From Cellvibrionales bacterium (GTDB lineage Bacteria > Pseudomonadota > Gammaproteobacteria > Pseudomonadales > UBA7434): a DNA stretch of 7,084 nt. The translations under genes were made by a program, and so were the position numbers. Below the pieces are notes generated by a model that saw only the letters and a list, made by a program, of their open reading frames with translations, was not told the DNA's origin and did not search any database. Location: contig DMZE01000140.1 of assembly GCA_003492055.1 (NCBI GenBank), forward strand, positions 1 through 7,084. The letters run 5' to 3'. Shown one piece after another: positions 1 to 6,022 of the stretch (its first letter is position 1; every line of letters begins with the position of its first letter).

Positions 1-19
1 TTAGATATTCATTAAGGGT

Positions 20-52
20 TTAACCGTTGCTTAACCGTTGCTTAACCGTTGC
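20..52. repeat. Three perfect 11-bp tandem repeats
   Basis: The unit TTAACCGTTGC occurs three times head to tail (20-30, 31-41, 42-52) with no mismatch, and a fourth copy breaks down after two bases. Each unit contains the palindrome TTAA. Because 11 is not a multiple of 3, the array puts a TAA in all three frames of both strands, so it cannot be coding. The period is close to one DNA helical turn, which would place any protein bound to each unit on the same face. This could be a binding-site array or simply a microsatellite-like slippage product; the sequence does not decide. The AT-rich stretch at 53-163, up to the next gene, shows no convincing promoter. Confidence 0.9.
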
Positions 53-163
53 TAAATAAGGTTAGTAATCAAAGACATTAAATTTAAAACAATATGTGTA
101 AGACAATAAATCGATAAAAATAAATTGATAGTATTAAATTGAAAGTAATAAATAGGCAAAAGC

Positions 164-586
164 ATGACATTAATTCCAGGCTCGATTACACAAAAATTTC
201 GCTGGGCTCATAGAGTGACGGTGCTCAGTTATTTCACGCTCTTAGCGATTATGTTTTATGGCTGCTGGTTCTTCGGGCCTAGCGATATTCTGCCCAAATT
301 AGTCTTATGGCTATTAATTTCTTCAGGGCTGTTATTGATTATAAAAGGCTTAGTGGCGGGTAAAAAACGCAGTTATATTTGGTATTGTTATATTTTACTT
401 ATGTATTTTATCTTTTGCGTGCAGTTTTTGTTTTCGGGCGGAAGCATTTCTGAAGATACCATTACTGAGGTGGTTCAATCATCGGCAGCCTGGCATGAAG
501 TTGTCGCAATGGCAGCAATTCTTATTGGCTTTACCACCGCGATATTAGCATCGCGATGGGTTGATGGAGCCGAGCAGGCGAAGTAG
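164..586 (+). CDS. DUF2069-like small inner-membrane protein
   Basis: This is a 140-residue protein with four predicted membrane helices at about residues 18-37, 44-64, 71-91 and 113-130. A basic loop (GKKR, about 66-69) precedes the third helix. The layout and the pattern 'GLxxGKKRSYIW..ILLMYF' resemble the DUF2069 family of uncharacterised gammaproteobacterial membrane proteins; that assignment is from memory of the family and not certain. No catalytic residues are visible and no function is known. The ATG at 164 is the first start in this frame, but its ribosome binding site is poor (AGGC about 7 nt upstream). The leader is very AT-rich. The gene is convergent with glpE and its partners, if any, lie left of the window. 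The stop codon (584-586) falls inside a tandem duplication. Confidence 0.75.
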   Translation: MTLIPGSITQKFRWAHRVTVLSYFTLLAIMFYGCWFFGPSDILPKLVLWLLISSGLLLIIKGLVAGKKRSYIWYCYILLMYFIFCVQFLFSGGSISEDTITEVVQSSAAWHEVVAMAAILIGFTTAILASRWVDGAEQAK

Positions 587-620
587 CTGCAAGGCGTTAA
601 AAGTAGCTGCAAGGCGTCAA
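581..620. repeat. 20-bp tandem duplication across a stop codon
   Basis: Bases 581-600 and 601-620 are two head-to-tail copies of a 20-bp unit (core AGCTGCAAGGCGT) that differ at one position, T598 versus C618. The first copy carries the last codon and the TAG stop of the membrane protein gene; the second is non-coding. The near identity suggests a recent slippage-type duplication, or two members of a short dispersed repeat family. Confidence 0.9.
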
Positions 621-652
621 AAATAGATGAAAGCAATACTTGCTCGTTGCTT
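620..652 (-). terminator. Possible weak terminator downstream of glpE
   Basis: Read on the minus strand, a 6-bp stem (AAGCAA/TTGCTT, arms 652-647 and 636-631, 10-nt loop) begins 9 nt after the glpE stop. A T-rich stretch (TATTTTT) follows about 5 nt later. The stem is short and AT-rich and the T-run is displaced, so this is a weak candidate. An alternative 5-bp hairpin (632-636 with 640-644) overlaps it. No terminator for the convergent + strand gene is evident. Confidence 0.25.
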
Positions 653-661
653 CAATAAGCC

Positions 662-979
662 CTAAGCAAGATCTTCTGGTTGCTCCATGCGCCATTGTTC
701 AAAGCCGCCATCCACAGAGTATACGGCGGTGAAATCTTGCTGAATAAAGAACTGGCTCGCTTGTTGACTCGAATTACCGTGGTAGCAATAAATTACTAAT
801 GCAGCATCCCGATCGGCTTGCTGCACATAGGCCGTTAAGCTGCTATTGTCGATATGGACAGCACCTTTTATATGCGCTTCGCTGTAGGCTGTGGCATCGC
901 GAACATCAATAATTTGTGTGGTTTCTTGGCCACAAAGTTCTTTAGCTTGTTGGCAAGAGATGCGTGTAAAGTCAGTCAT
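662..979 (-). CDS. glpE: Thiosulfate sulfurtransferase GlpE (single-domain rhodanese)
   Basis: This is a 105-residue cytoplasmic single-domain rhodanese. The active-site loop CYHGNSS begins at Cys65, the persulfide-forming cysteine, matching the position I recall for E. coli GlpE. Other family marks are IIDVRD (23-28), AHIKGAVHI (35-43) and YSVDGGFEQW near the C-terminus. In the family the enzyme moves sulfane sulfur from thiosulfate to thiol acceptors such as cyanide or thioredoxin; the physiological role is uncertain. It is complete and of normal length. An AAGGA Shine-Dalgarno lies 8 nt before the ATG (988-992). The gene starts 30 nt after the yheS stop on the same strand with no terminator between them, so it is probably cotranscribed with yheS. 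No glycerol-phosphate genes, which give the name in enterics, are in view. Confidence 0.95.
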   Translation of the reverse strand: MTDFTRISCQQAKELCGQETTQIIDVRDATAYSEAHIKGAVHIDNSSLTAYVQQADRDAALVIYCYHGNSSQQASQFFIQQDFTAVYSVDGGFEQWRMEQPEDLA

Positions 980-1009
980 AATCGTTATCCTTTTCTGCTT
1001 AATAAGTCA

Positions 1010-2932
1010 TTATAAATTTTGCTGCGCTTGCTCAAGCTGTTCGTTTAACTCCATCCATTCGGTTTCAAGATTATCTAACTCAGTCGTTTCTAGGCCTTGC
1101 TGATGGAGTAGTTTTTTCAAAGTATCTTTTTGCGCGTCCTCATAGAGCCCGCTATCACTTAACTCAGCTTCTCGTTTTTTCGCAGCACTCTCTAACTGAT
1201 CGATTCGTTTCTCAATAGCCTGTGTTCGCAGGGTCATGGGGCGTAGCTGTTTGCGCAGCTCAGCTTCATCACGTTTCCGTTGGCGTCGTTGATCTGCCGA
1301 AAGGCTGACTGTTTCAGCGCCCTCTAAACTGGCTTGCGCATCCGATCGAAGTGTCGTGCTGGCGCGACTTTTAAGTAACCATCGAGCATAGGCATCGAGA
1401 TCTTCTTCATAGGGCTTAAGTTTGCCATCGGCGACTAACCAAAGTTCATCGGTAACGGTTTGCAATAGGTGGCGATCATGCGAGACAACTAATAGCGCGC
1501 CTTCAAAGCTTTGCAGCGCAATATTAAGCGCATGACGCATATTTAAATCAAGGTGGTTGGTGGGTTCATCAAGTAATAAGAGATTAGGTTTTTGACGCAC
1601 CAGAGTTGCTAACACCAAGCGGGCTTTTTCGCCGCCAGACATCGGTTTAACTAACGATAACGCCATGCTGTTAGCAAAACCAAAGCCGCCCAAGAAATTC
1701 CGTAAGTCTGATTCAGAGGCTTCGGGGTGTAGGCGGCTTAAATGCGATAGCGGGGTGTCGTCATTGCGTAATTGCTCAAGTTGATGCTGGGCAAAATAGC
1801 CAATATTCAATTCTTTGGCGCGCTCAATATCGCCGCTCTGAGGAATTAAGCTGCCGGCTAAGGCTTTTACTAAGGTGGATTTACCTGCGCCATTTGCGCC
1901 CAATAAACCAATTCTTGCGCCCGCTTCTAAACGAAAGTGAATATCGTTAATAACAGTAATGTCGTCATAGCCAAGATTCAGTTTTTCGGCTTGTATCAAT
2001 TGCCGAGGATTTTTCTCAGGCGCGGTAAAGGCAAACGAAAAAGGCGAGTCAATATGGGCGGGTGCAATAGTTTCGAGTCTGGCTAGGGCTTTTAATCGAC
2101 TTTGGGCTTGTTTGGCTTTAGTAGCCTGAGCGCGAAAGCGATCAACAAATTTTTGCATATGGGCAATACTGGTTTGCTGCTTTTCATAGGCGGCTTGTAC
2201 ACCGGCTAGGCGTGCAACACGTTGCTTTTCAAAGGCCGAATAGTTACCGGTATAGTAATCAATTTTTTGACGTTCAATATGGGCGATATGGGTGCAAACG
2301 TTGTCGAGAAAATCACGGTCATGTGATATTAAAAGAAGGCTGCCATCATATTGTTTAAGCCAGGCTTCCAGCCAAATAATGGCATCAAGATCCAAATGGT
2401 TAGTCGGCTCATCCAATAATAAAATATCAGATTTTTGCATTAATGTGCGTGCCAAATTCAGTCGCATACGCCAACCGCCAGAAAAGTCACTGACGGTTTG
2501 TGCTTGCTCAACTACGCCAAAACCTAAGCCTGCCAGTAATTGAGCAGCTCGTGATTCTGCGGTGTAGGCATCGGCGCTTTCTAGCTGTTCATAAGCGAGT
2601 GCTAGGGCATCACCAGAACCCGATTCTTCGGCCTTTTTGAGTCGCTGCCTTGCCGCCATTAACGGTGCGTCTCCAGCAATAACAAAATCAACTGCTGTGC
2701 CGCTCACTGTATCCATATGCTGCTCAACGGTTGCAAGCTTCATGCTGCGCGGGACATCCACTTCACCGAGATCACTGGCCAGCTTACCGGTAAGAAGGGC
2801 AACTAAGCTAGATTTACCACAGCCATTGGCTCCGGTTAATCCTAGGCGATGACCGGCATGAACGGTAAAACTCGCGTCTTCGAATAATAGTTTTTCGCCG
2901 CGTCGTAATGCGACTTGTGAGAGTTTTATCAT
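1010..2932 (-). CDS. yheS: ABC-F family ATPase YheS
   Basis: This is a 640-residue protein with two ABC ATPase domains and no membrane segments, the plan of ABC-F factors that bind the ribosomal E site and act on stalled or slow translation. Domain 1 has Walker A GANGCGKSS (34-42), signature FSGGW (about 150-154) and Walker B LLLDEPTNHLD (D174, E175). Domain 2 has Walker A GANGAGKST (345-353), signature MSGGE (431-435) and Walker B DEPTNHLD (D455, E456). Between them lies the charged alpha-helical linker typical of ABC-F proteins (about 235-290, rich in Arg, Lys and Gln). The C-terminal 80 or so residues are a charged, probably coiled-coil tail. Length and block-by-block similarity to E. coli YheS (about 637 aa) favour YheS over Uup or EttA. 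All catalytic motifs are intact. The start has only a weak ribosome binding site. glpE follows 30 nt downstream. Confidence 0.95.
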   Translation of the reverse strand: MIKLSQVALRRGEKLLFEDASFTVHAGHRLGLTGANGCGKSSLVALLTGKLASDLGEVDVPRSMKLATVEQHMDTVSGTAVDFVIAGDAPLMAARQRLKKAEESGSGDALALAYEQLESADAYTAESRAAQLLAGLGFGVVEQAQTVSDFSGGWRMRLNLARTLMQKSDILLLDEPTNHLDLDAIIWLEAWLKQYDGSLLLISHDRDFLDNVCTHIAHIERQKIDYYTGNYSAFEKQRVARLAGVQAAYEKQQTSIAHMQKFVDRFRAQATKAKQAQSRLKALARLETIAPAHIDSPFSFAFTAPEKNPRQLIQAEKLNLGYDDITVINDIHFRLEAGARIGLLGANGAGKSTLVKALAGSLIPQSGDIERAKELNIGYFAQHQLEQLRNDDTPLSHLSRLHPEASESDLRNFLGGFGFANSMALSLVKPMSGGEKARLVLATLVRQKPNLLLLDEPTNHLDLNMRHALNIALQSFEGALLVVSHDRHLLQTVTDELWLVADGKLKPYEEDLDAYARWLLKSRASTTLRSDAQASLEGAETVSLSADQRRQRKRDEAELRKQLRPMTLRTQAIEKRIDQLESAAKKREAELSDSGLYEDAQKDTLKKLLHQQGLETTELDNLETEWMELNEQLEQAQQNL

Positions 2933-2965
2933 GCTTTATCTTTTATGGTTGCGGCTGTTTCTTTT

Positions 2966-3042
2966 TAGATTACGGTTTTATTAGCGCTAATCTCGAAATG
3001 TGCCTATAAAGCTTACCCGTATAGACTACGGTTAAAACGCTA
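2966..3042. repeat. Palindrome and imperfect direct repeat upstream of yheS
   Basis: The gap between the FlhB-like gene and yheS holds a perfect 12-bp palindrome, ATTAGCGCTAAT (2980-2991). A wider inverted repeat surrounds it, AGATTA (2967-2972) and TAATCT (2988-2993). A related block lies further upstream of yheS: TAGATTACGGTT at 2966-2977 and TAGACTACGGTT at 3022-3033 differ by one base, and both run on to a CGCTA end. The arrangement could be an operator controlling yheS-glpE or a structured leader. I found no convincing sigma70 promoter on the minus strand here; TATAGT-like and TTTATA-like -10 boxes exist but lack matching -35 boxes. Confidence 0.5.
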
Positions 3043-3063
3043 GGCCGCACTATACAGGGATTA

Positions 3064-3390
3064 TTATGATGTTGGAAAGTGATCCATAGAATCAGGAATT
3101 ATGCCTTTAATGTTGTAGGCGAGGGCAATGATTTGCGCAATAATAATATACAGTTCATGGGGTATTTCATCACCGAGCTCTAGCATGGCTAACATTTCGG
3201 TGAGTTCAGGGTTCTCATATAAAGGAATGCCAAGCTCTCTGGCTAAGGCAATAATATCTTCGGCTATAGCGCCTTCACCCGTTGCCGTTACAACCGGCGC
3301 ACCAACGCCTTCGTACTGCAAGGCAATGGCTTTTTGGTAAGCGTTTACGCCGCGTTTCTTTCTGCTTAGCTCGTCATTATCATTGCTCAT
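3064..3390 (-). CDS. Stand-alone FlhB C-terminal-domain protein (EscU/YscU/HrcU family)
   Basis: This is a 108-residue soluble protein matching only the cytoplasmic C-terminal part of the export-switch proteins FlhB/YscU. The stretch from about residue 16 to 98 follows the FlhB pattern: AIALQYEG, then APVVTATGEG, then a helix, IPLYENPEL, LGDEIPHELY, and AQIIALAYNIKG. The FlhB membrane domain is absent. The self-cleavage motif NPTH aligns with N16-A-Y-Q, so proline, threonine and histidine are all replaced and autocleavage is not expected. Related small proteins (B. subtilis YlqH, Helicobacter FlhX) are reported to stand in for cleaved FlhB C-terminal domain; a similar role here is inference. 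The ATG lies 3 nt after the fliK stop, with a strong GGAGGT site inside the end of fliK, so the pair is translationally linked. Confidence 0.9.
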   Translation of the reverse strand: MSNDNDELSRKKRGVNAYQKAIALQYEGVGAPVVTATGEGAIAEDIIALARELGIPLYENPELTEMLAMLELGDEIPHELYIIIAQIIALAYNIKGIIPDSMDHFPTS

Positions 3391-3393
3391 TGA

Positions 3394-5013
3394 TTAGACC
3401 TCCGTGTCGAGTAAGTTGTCGAGCAAATTAATGGTGCCATTCGCTCGAACATCTTCAGGTTCGCCAACACGACACTGTAAACGCTGCACGTCTAAACCTA
3501 AGCGATCAAGGTTTTCAGCCATTAATGCCAGTTCGCGATTAACCTTATCGACGGTTGACGCTTCTGTGACCCAGAGTACTGCCGCAATGGTTTTACCGCG
3601 CAGGGTGGCAAAGGCAACCATATTGCCGTGCTCCTCAAGATCAAAAGACAGTCGTGCATTCCAGGCTTTGTCTGCTGGTTCTGCCAGCGGTTCATTGTCT
3701 TTATCGGCTTCAATATGAATATCAATGATATTCAATTTTTGCTCTACCCAAACAGGTAGCTCTAATGACCAGCTTTGATTCACAGCGCTATCATTGGTTG
3801 TTAGTAGCTGCGTGTTTGCCGTGAATAATTGCTGGCTTTGAGTACGCGTGACCACCGTTAACGCCAGCCTTAATAGCTGTAGAAGCTGCTCATTACTATC
3901 GCCGCTTAACGGCTTAAGCGAGGCATCGGCCATGGATGAATTTGCTATTAAAGACCAGAGTGATGAAAGTGTGGCGTTATTTTGCAGCGCTGGATTAATG
4001 GCTTTGTCACTAGCTGCATTGCTGCTCAATAAGCTGCTTTTAAGTGCTGTAATAAGCTGTAATACGGCCTGCTTATGATCAACGTTAGAAAGATTACTTT
4101 GCGCTTGAGTGGCGCCTGCATTGGCAGAGCCGGTTTGAGTCAAGCGGGTATTTAGGCCTAATGTATCAGCAAGATTTTTTATTGCGGGGTTCGATATGGC
4201 TATGCCTTTTGAGCGAGCGGCAGCAATTAAATGCGCCATTTTTGCCTCATATAATAAGCCACTATTATGTATGGCTCTGGCTAAGCCGTTCGCTTGTGTA
4301 AGCTGCTCTAAGGGGTTAATGCTTTTTTGAAGATGACTTACAGCCGCTTGCAATGCTGTAGGTAATGAAGGCTGTTGCCGGCTAAGGGTGTTTAGGGTTG
4401 CTGCTAAAGATTCTTTAGCAACTTGTCTGGGTAAGTTGGCACGCAATGCGGATTGTAATGTGGCTAATGTTTTAGCCTGTAATGCCTGCTTTGTCTGATG
4501 GTTTGATTGTGAGCCTAAATTTTGAGTGGCTGCTGTTGCGTTGGCTCTGGCCAATGATGTTGATAGTTCATTATTGATAACGCCTGTGCGCATTCCTACA
4601 ATCTCAACTTGCTGATGAGATAATACTTGCAGTTGTAATATTTGACCGATTCTAGGCGCGAGCGGGGACTGAACACTCAAGGTTTTATTGCCGCCAACAT
4701 TCATCAAAACTTCATAACGATTAGGGTTGAGTTCAACAGCGGCTTTGGCTGATGTGCTTTTACTTCGGCCACTCAAATCCATTGCTTGCTTAATGTCTTG
4801 CTTGATGTCCTGCACAGCCTCTTGTTTATGCGTTAATGACTTCTCCAATGTGGCTTTATTATTGGCAAGCTGATGGGTAACTTTAATGACTTTCGCTTCA
4901 ACCAGCTCACCGACCCTCGAAGCAAGGTACTGTAAAGTATCGGTCGTCGCTGCTCTCAGCTGAATATCATTATTCGCATGTGAGGCGGCGGGATGGCTAG
5001 GCGGTTGAACCAT
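3394..5013 (-). CDS. fliK: FliK-family flagellar hook-length control protein
   Basis: This is a 539-residue soluble protein. The C-terminal domain (about 451-518, from WNARLSFDLEEHGNM through LGLDVQRLQCRVGEP) is the conserved FliK domain, which contacts FlhB to switch export from hook to filament substrates. The first 400 residues are rich in Ala, Gln, Leu and Ser and poorly conserved, as expected for the ruler part. Residues about 100-145 (YEVLMNVGG, SPLAPRIGQILQLQVL) look like a small beta-rich module. A charged segment before it includes a 12-nt tandem repeat (4786-4809) encoding DIKQDIKQ. No signal peptide is present. The ribosome binding site is poor, but no in-frame start fits better. 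It pairs with the FlhB-like gene downstream. With no other flagellar genes in view, it could be a FliK paralogue rather than the hook ruler itself. Confidence 0.88.
   Translation of the reverse strand: MVQPPSHPAASHANNDIQLRAATTDTLQYLASRVGELVEAKVIKVTHQLANNKATLEKSLTHKQEAVQDIKQDIKQAMDLSGRSKSTSAKAAVELNPNRYEVLMNVGGNKTLSVQSPLAPRIGQILQLQVLSHQQVEIVGMRTGVINNELSTSLARANATAATQNLGSQSNHQTKQALQAKTLATLQSALRANLPRQVAKESLAATLNTLSRQQPSLPTALQAAVSHLQKSINPLEQLTQANGLARAIHNSGLLYEAKMAHLIAAARSKGIAISNPAIKNLADTLGLNTRLTQTGSANAGATQAQSNLSNVDHKQAVLQLITALKSSLLSSNAASDKAINPALQNNATLSSLWSLIANSSMADASLKPLSGDSNEQLLQLLRLALTVVTRTQSQQLFTANTQLLTTNDSAVNQSWSLELPVWVEQKLNIIDIHIEADKDNEPLAEPADKAWNARLSFDLEEHGNMVAFATLRGKTIAAVLWVTEASTVDKVNRELALMAENLDRLGLDVQRLQCRVGEPEDVRANGTINLLDNLLDTEV
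3398..3403 (-). promoter_or_regulatory. Strong Shine-Dalgarno inside the fliK 3' end
   Basis: On the minus strand, GGAGGT lies within the last codons of fliK, 7 nt before the ATG of the FlhB-like gene. It is a near-perfect match to the anti-Shine-Dalgarno sequence. It fixes the downstream start and implies that ribosomes ending fliK can re-initiate immediately. It is much stronger than the site in front of fliK itself, so the small protein may be made in excess of FliK. Confidence 0.85.
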
Positions 5014-5231
5014 AAATAATCATCAAATATCAAAGTGGCTTGTTTTTTTAGCGTTCTTTTGTTGTCTAACTTATGGCCAACTATGTCGCATGCATTAAAC
5101 GGCTGCTCCGCAAAATGCGCCAATTGCTAGCCTCATAACCCTTATAACGGCTTTTTAGCGAAAATGATGAGCGTAATGTGCTGACTTAGCCTCAAAAAGT
5201 CGATTTTTACTTTATACTAGCCCCTTATTTT
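5014..5231. other. Divergent fliK/ccmA intergenic region
   Basis: This is the non-coding space between the divergent fliK and ccm transcription units, upstream of the ccm promoter. Apart from the tentative fliK promoter it holds T-runs (5042-5048) and a short A5/T5 inverted repeat around 5194-5208. A TATACT box at 5213-5218 has no good -35 partner. No RNA gene, long ORF or strong hairpin was seen. Confidence 0.6.
5094..5123 (-). promoter_or_regulatory. Tentative sigma70-type promoter for fliK
   Basis: On the minus strand TTGGCG (5123-5118) and TTTAAT (5099-5094) are separated by 18 nt, about 80 nt before the fliK start. Both boxes deviate from consensus by two bases, so the match is only suggestive. 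I looked for a flagellar sigma28 promoter and a sigma54 promoter in the same interval and found neither. Confidence 0.3.
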
Positions 5232-5259
5232 TTGACCGTTGATGTTATTAACGTATTAT
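5232..5259 (+). promoter_or_regulatory. ccm operon promoter with operator-like spacer
   Basis: TTGACC (5232-5237) and TATTAT (5254-5259) are 16 nt apart, each one base from the sigma70 consensus, and lie about 50 nt before ccmA on the right strand. This is the best promoter match in the window. The spacer with the last base of the -35 box (5237-5253) forms a near-perfect inverted repeat, CGTT-N9-AACG with further inner AT pairing, which looks like an operator. It does not fit the FNR consensus TTGAT-N4-ATCAA. Confidence 0.65.
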
Positions 5260-5308
5260 TAGCGGCTTATTGAAAAGTCCATAATCGTTCTGTCTCTAGC
5301 ATTATTAA

Positions 5309-6022
5309 GTGAGCATTTTTTTGTCTACTGAAGCCTCTAACCATTCCACTCAAACGCACATCAGCGATGAGCCTAGTTTAGTACTAGACTCTGTTAGCTG
5401 TGAGCGTGGAGAAAGATTGTTAGTTGAGTGTTTATCAATGAGTCTTGCTGCAGGTCAGGGTGTTAGAATCGAAGGACCCAACGGCAGTGGTAAGACGACA
5501 TTGTTGCGTGTCTTAGCGGGTTTAAGCCAGCAATACAGTGGTGCCGTTCGCTGGTGTGGTGAAGATATCCGCCAAGCACGTGCGGTACTGGCAGCAGACA
5601 CTTTGTATATAGGTCATCTTGCCGGCGTTAAGGCTTTGCTCACCCCTCTAGAAAATTTAGCTTGGTGGGTTTCTCTACACATACCTTCGCTTGATCCACT
5701 ATCAAAAGAAAGCCTGCTAAACGCCTTAACTCAAGTAGGCCTACAGCGCTTTGCTAACACCCCTTGTCATCAATTGTCTGCTGGGCAGCAACGCCGCATT
5801 GCCTTAGCACGATTGTATTTAAGCCAGCATCGTTTATGGATATTAGATGAGCCTTTTACAGCCATCGATACCGACGGTGTAGCCTTGTTAGAGCAACGCA
5901 TTGCCGAGCATCTTGCACAAGGCAATATGGCGATTATCACCACTCATCAAGCCATGCAAATAGAGGGCTTTAGCAGCTACTGTTTAGACAAGGTTGAGCA
6001 GAAAGAGGGTGGCGGCCAATGA
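5309..6022 (+). CDS. ccmA: Haem exporter ATP-binding protein CcmA
   Basis: This is the ATPase subunit of the CcmABCD complex, which uses ATP to release haem-loaded CcmE for cytochrome c assembly. With the GTG start it has 237 residues. Visible motifs are CERGERLL (31-38), Walker A GPNGSGKTT (56-64), the CcmA-typical YIGHLAGVKALLTPLENL block (100-117), signature LSAGQQRR (156-163), Walker B LWILDEP (D180, E181) and switch histidine H213. All are intact. The start is unusual: a TAA sits directly before GTG 5309, and the only other plausible start is TTG 5321. TTG has the better-placed site (AAGTGAG, 7 nt upstream) and would give 233 residues. Either choice leaves a polar N-terminal extension of about 20 residues before the usual family start. 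The gene overlaps ccmB by 4 nt. Confidence 0.96.
   Translation: MSIFLSTEASNHSTQTHISDEPSLVLDSVSCERGERLLVECLSMSLAAGQGVRIEGPNGSGKTTLLRVLAGLSQQYSGAVRWCGEDIRQARAVLAADTLYIGHLAGVKALLTPLENLAWWVSLHIPSLDPLSKESLLNALTQVGLQRFANTPCHQLSAGQQRRIALARLYLSQHRLWILDEPFTAIDTDGVALLEQRIAEHLAQGNMAIITTHQAMQIEGFSSYCLDKVEQKEGGGQ

Noticed and set aside
891..1103. Plus-strand open frame over the yheS/glpE junction
   Set aside because: It lies opposite two well-supported minus-strand genes, has Cys/Ser-rich composition with no family resemblance, and has no ribosome binding site. The open frames at 2292-2543, 2637-2852, 3128-3340, 3404-3718, 3522-3725 and 3848-4078 are rejected for the same kind of reason.
3030..3060. Terminator after the FlhB-like gene
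   Set aside because: The GC-rich stretch GTGCGGCCTAGCG followed by TTTT does not form a stable complementary stem, so readthrough into yheS cannot be excluded.
5130..5160. Sigma28-like -10 (GCCGTTAT on the minus strand) upstream of fliK
   Set aside because: The required TAAAGTTT-like -35 box is missing at the 11-nt spacing; the nearest TAAA directly abuts the -10-like sequence.
5239..5253. FNR-type box at the ccm promoter (TTGAT near 5239)
   Set aside because: The second half-site does not match ATCAA at 4-nt spacing; three of five bases differ.
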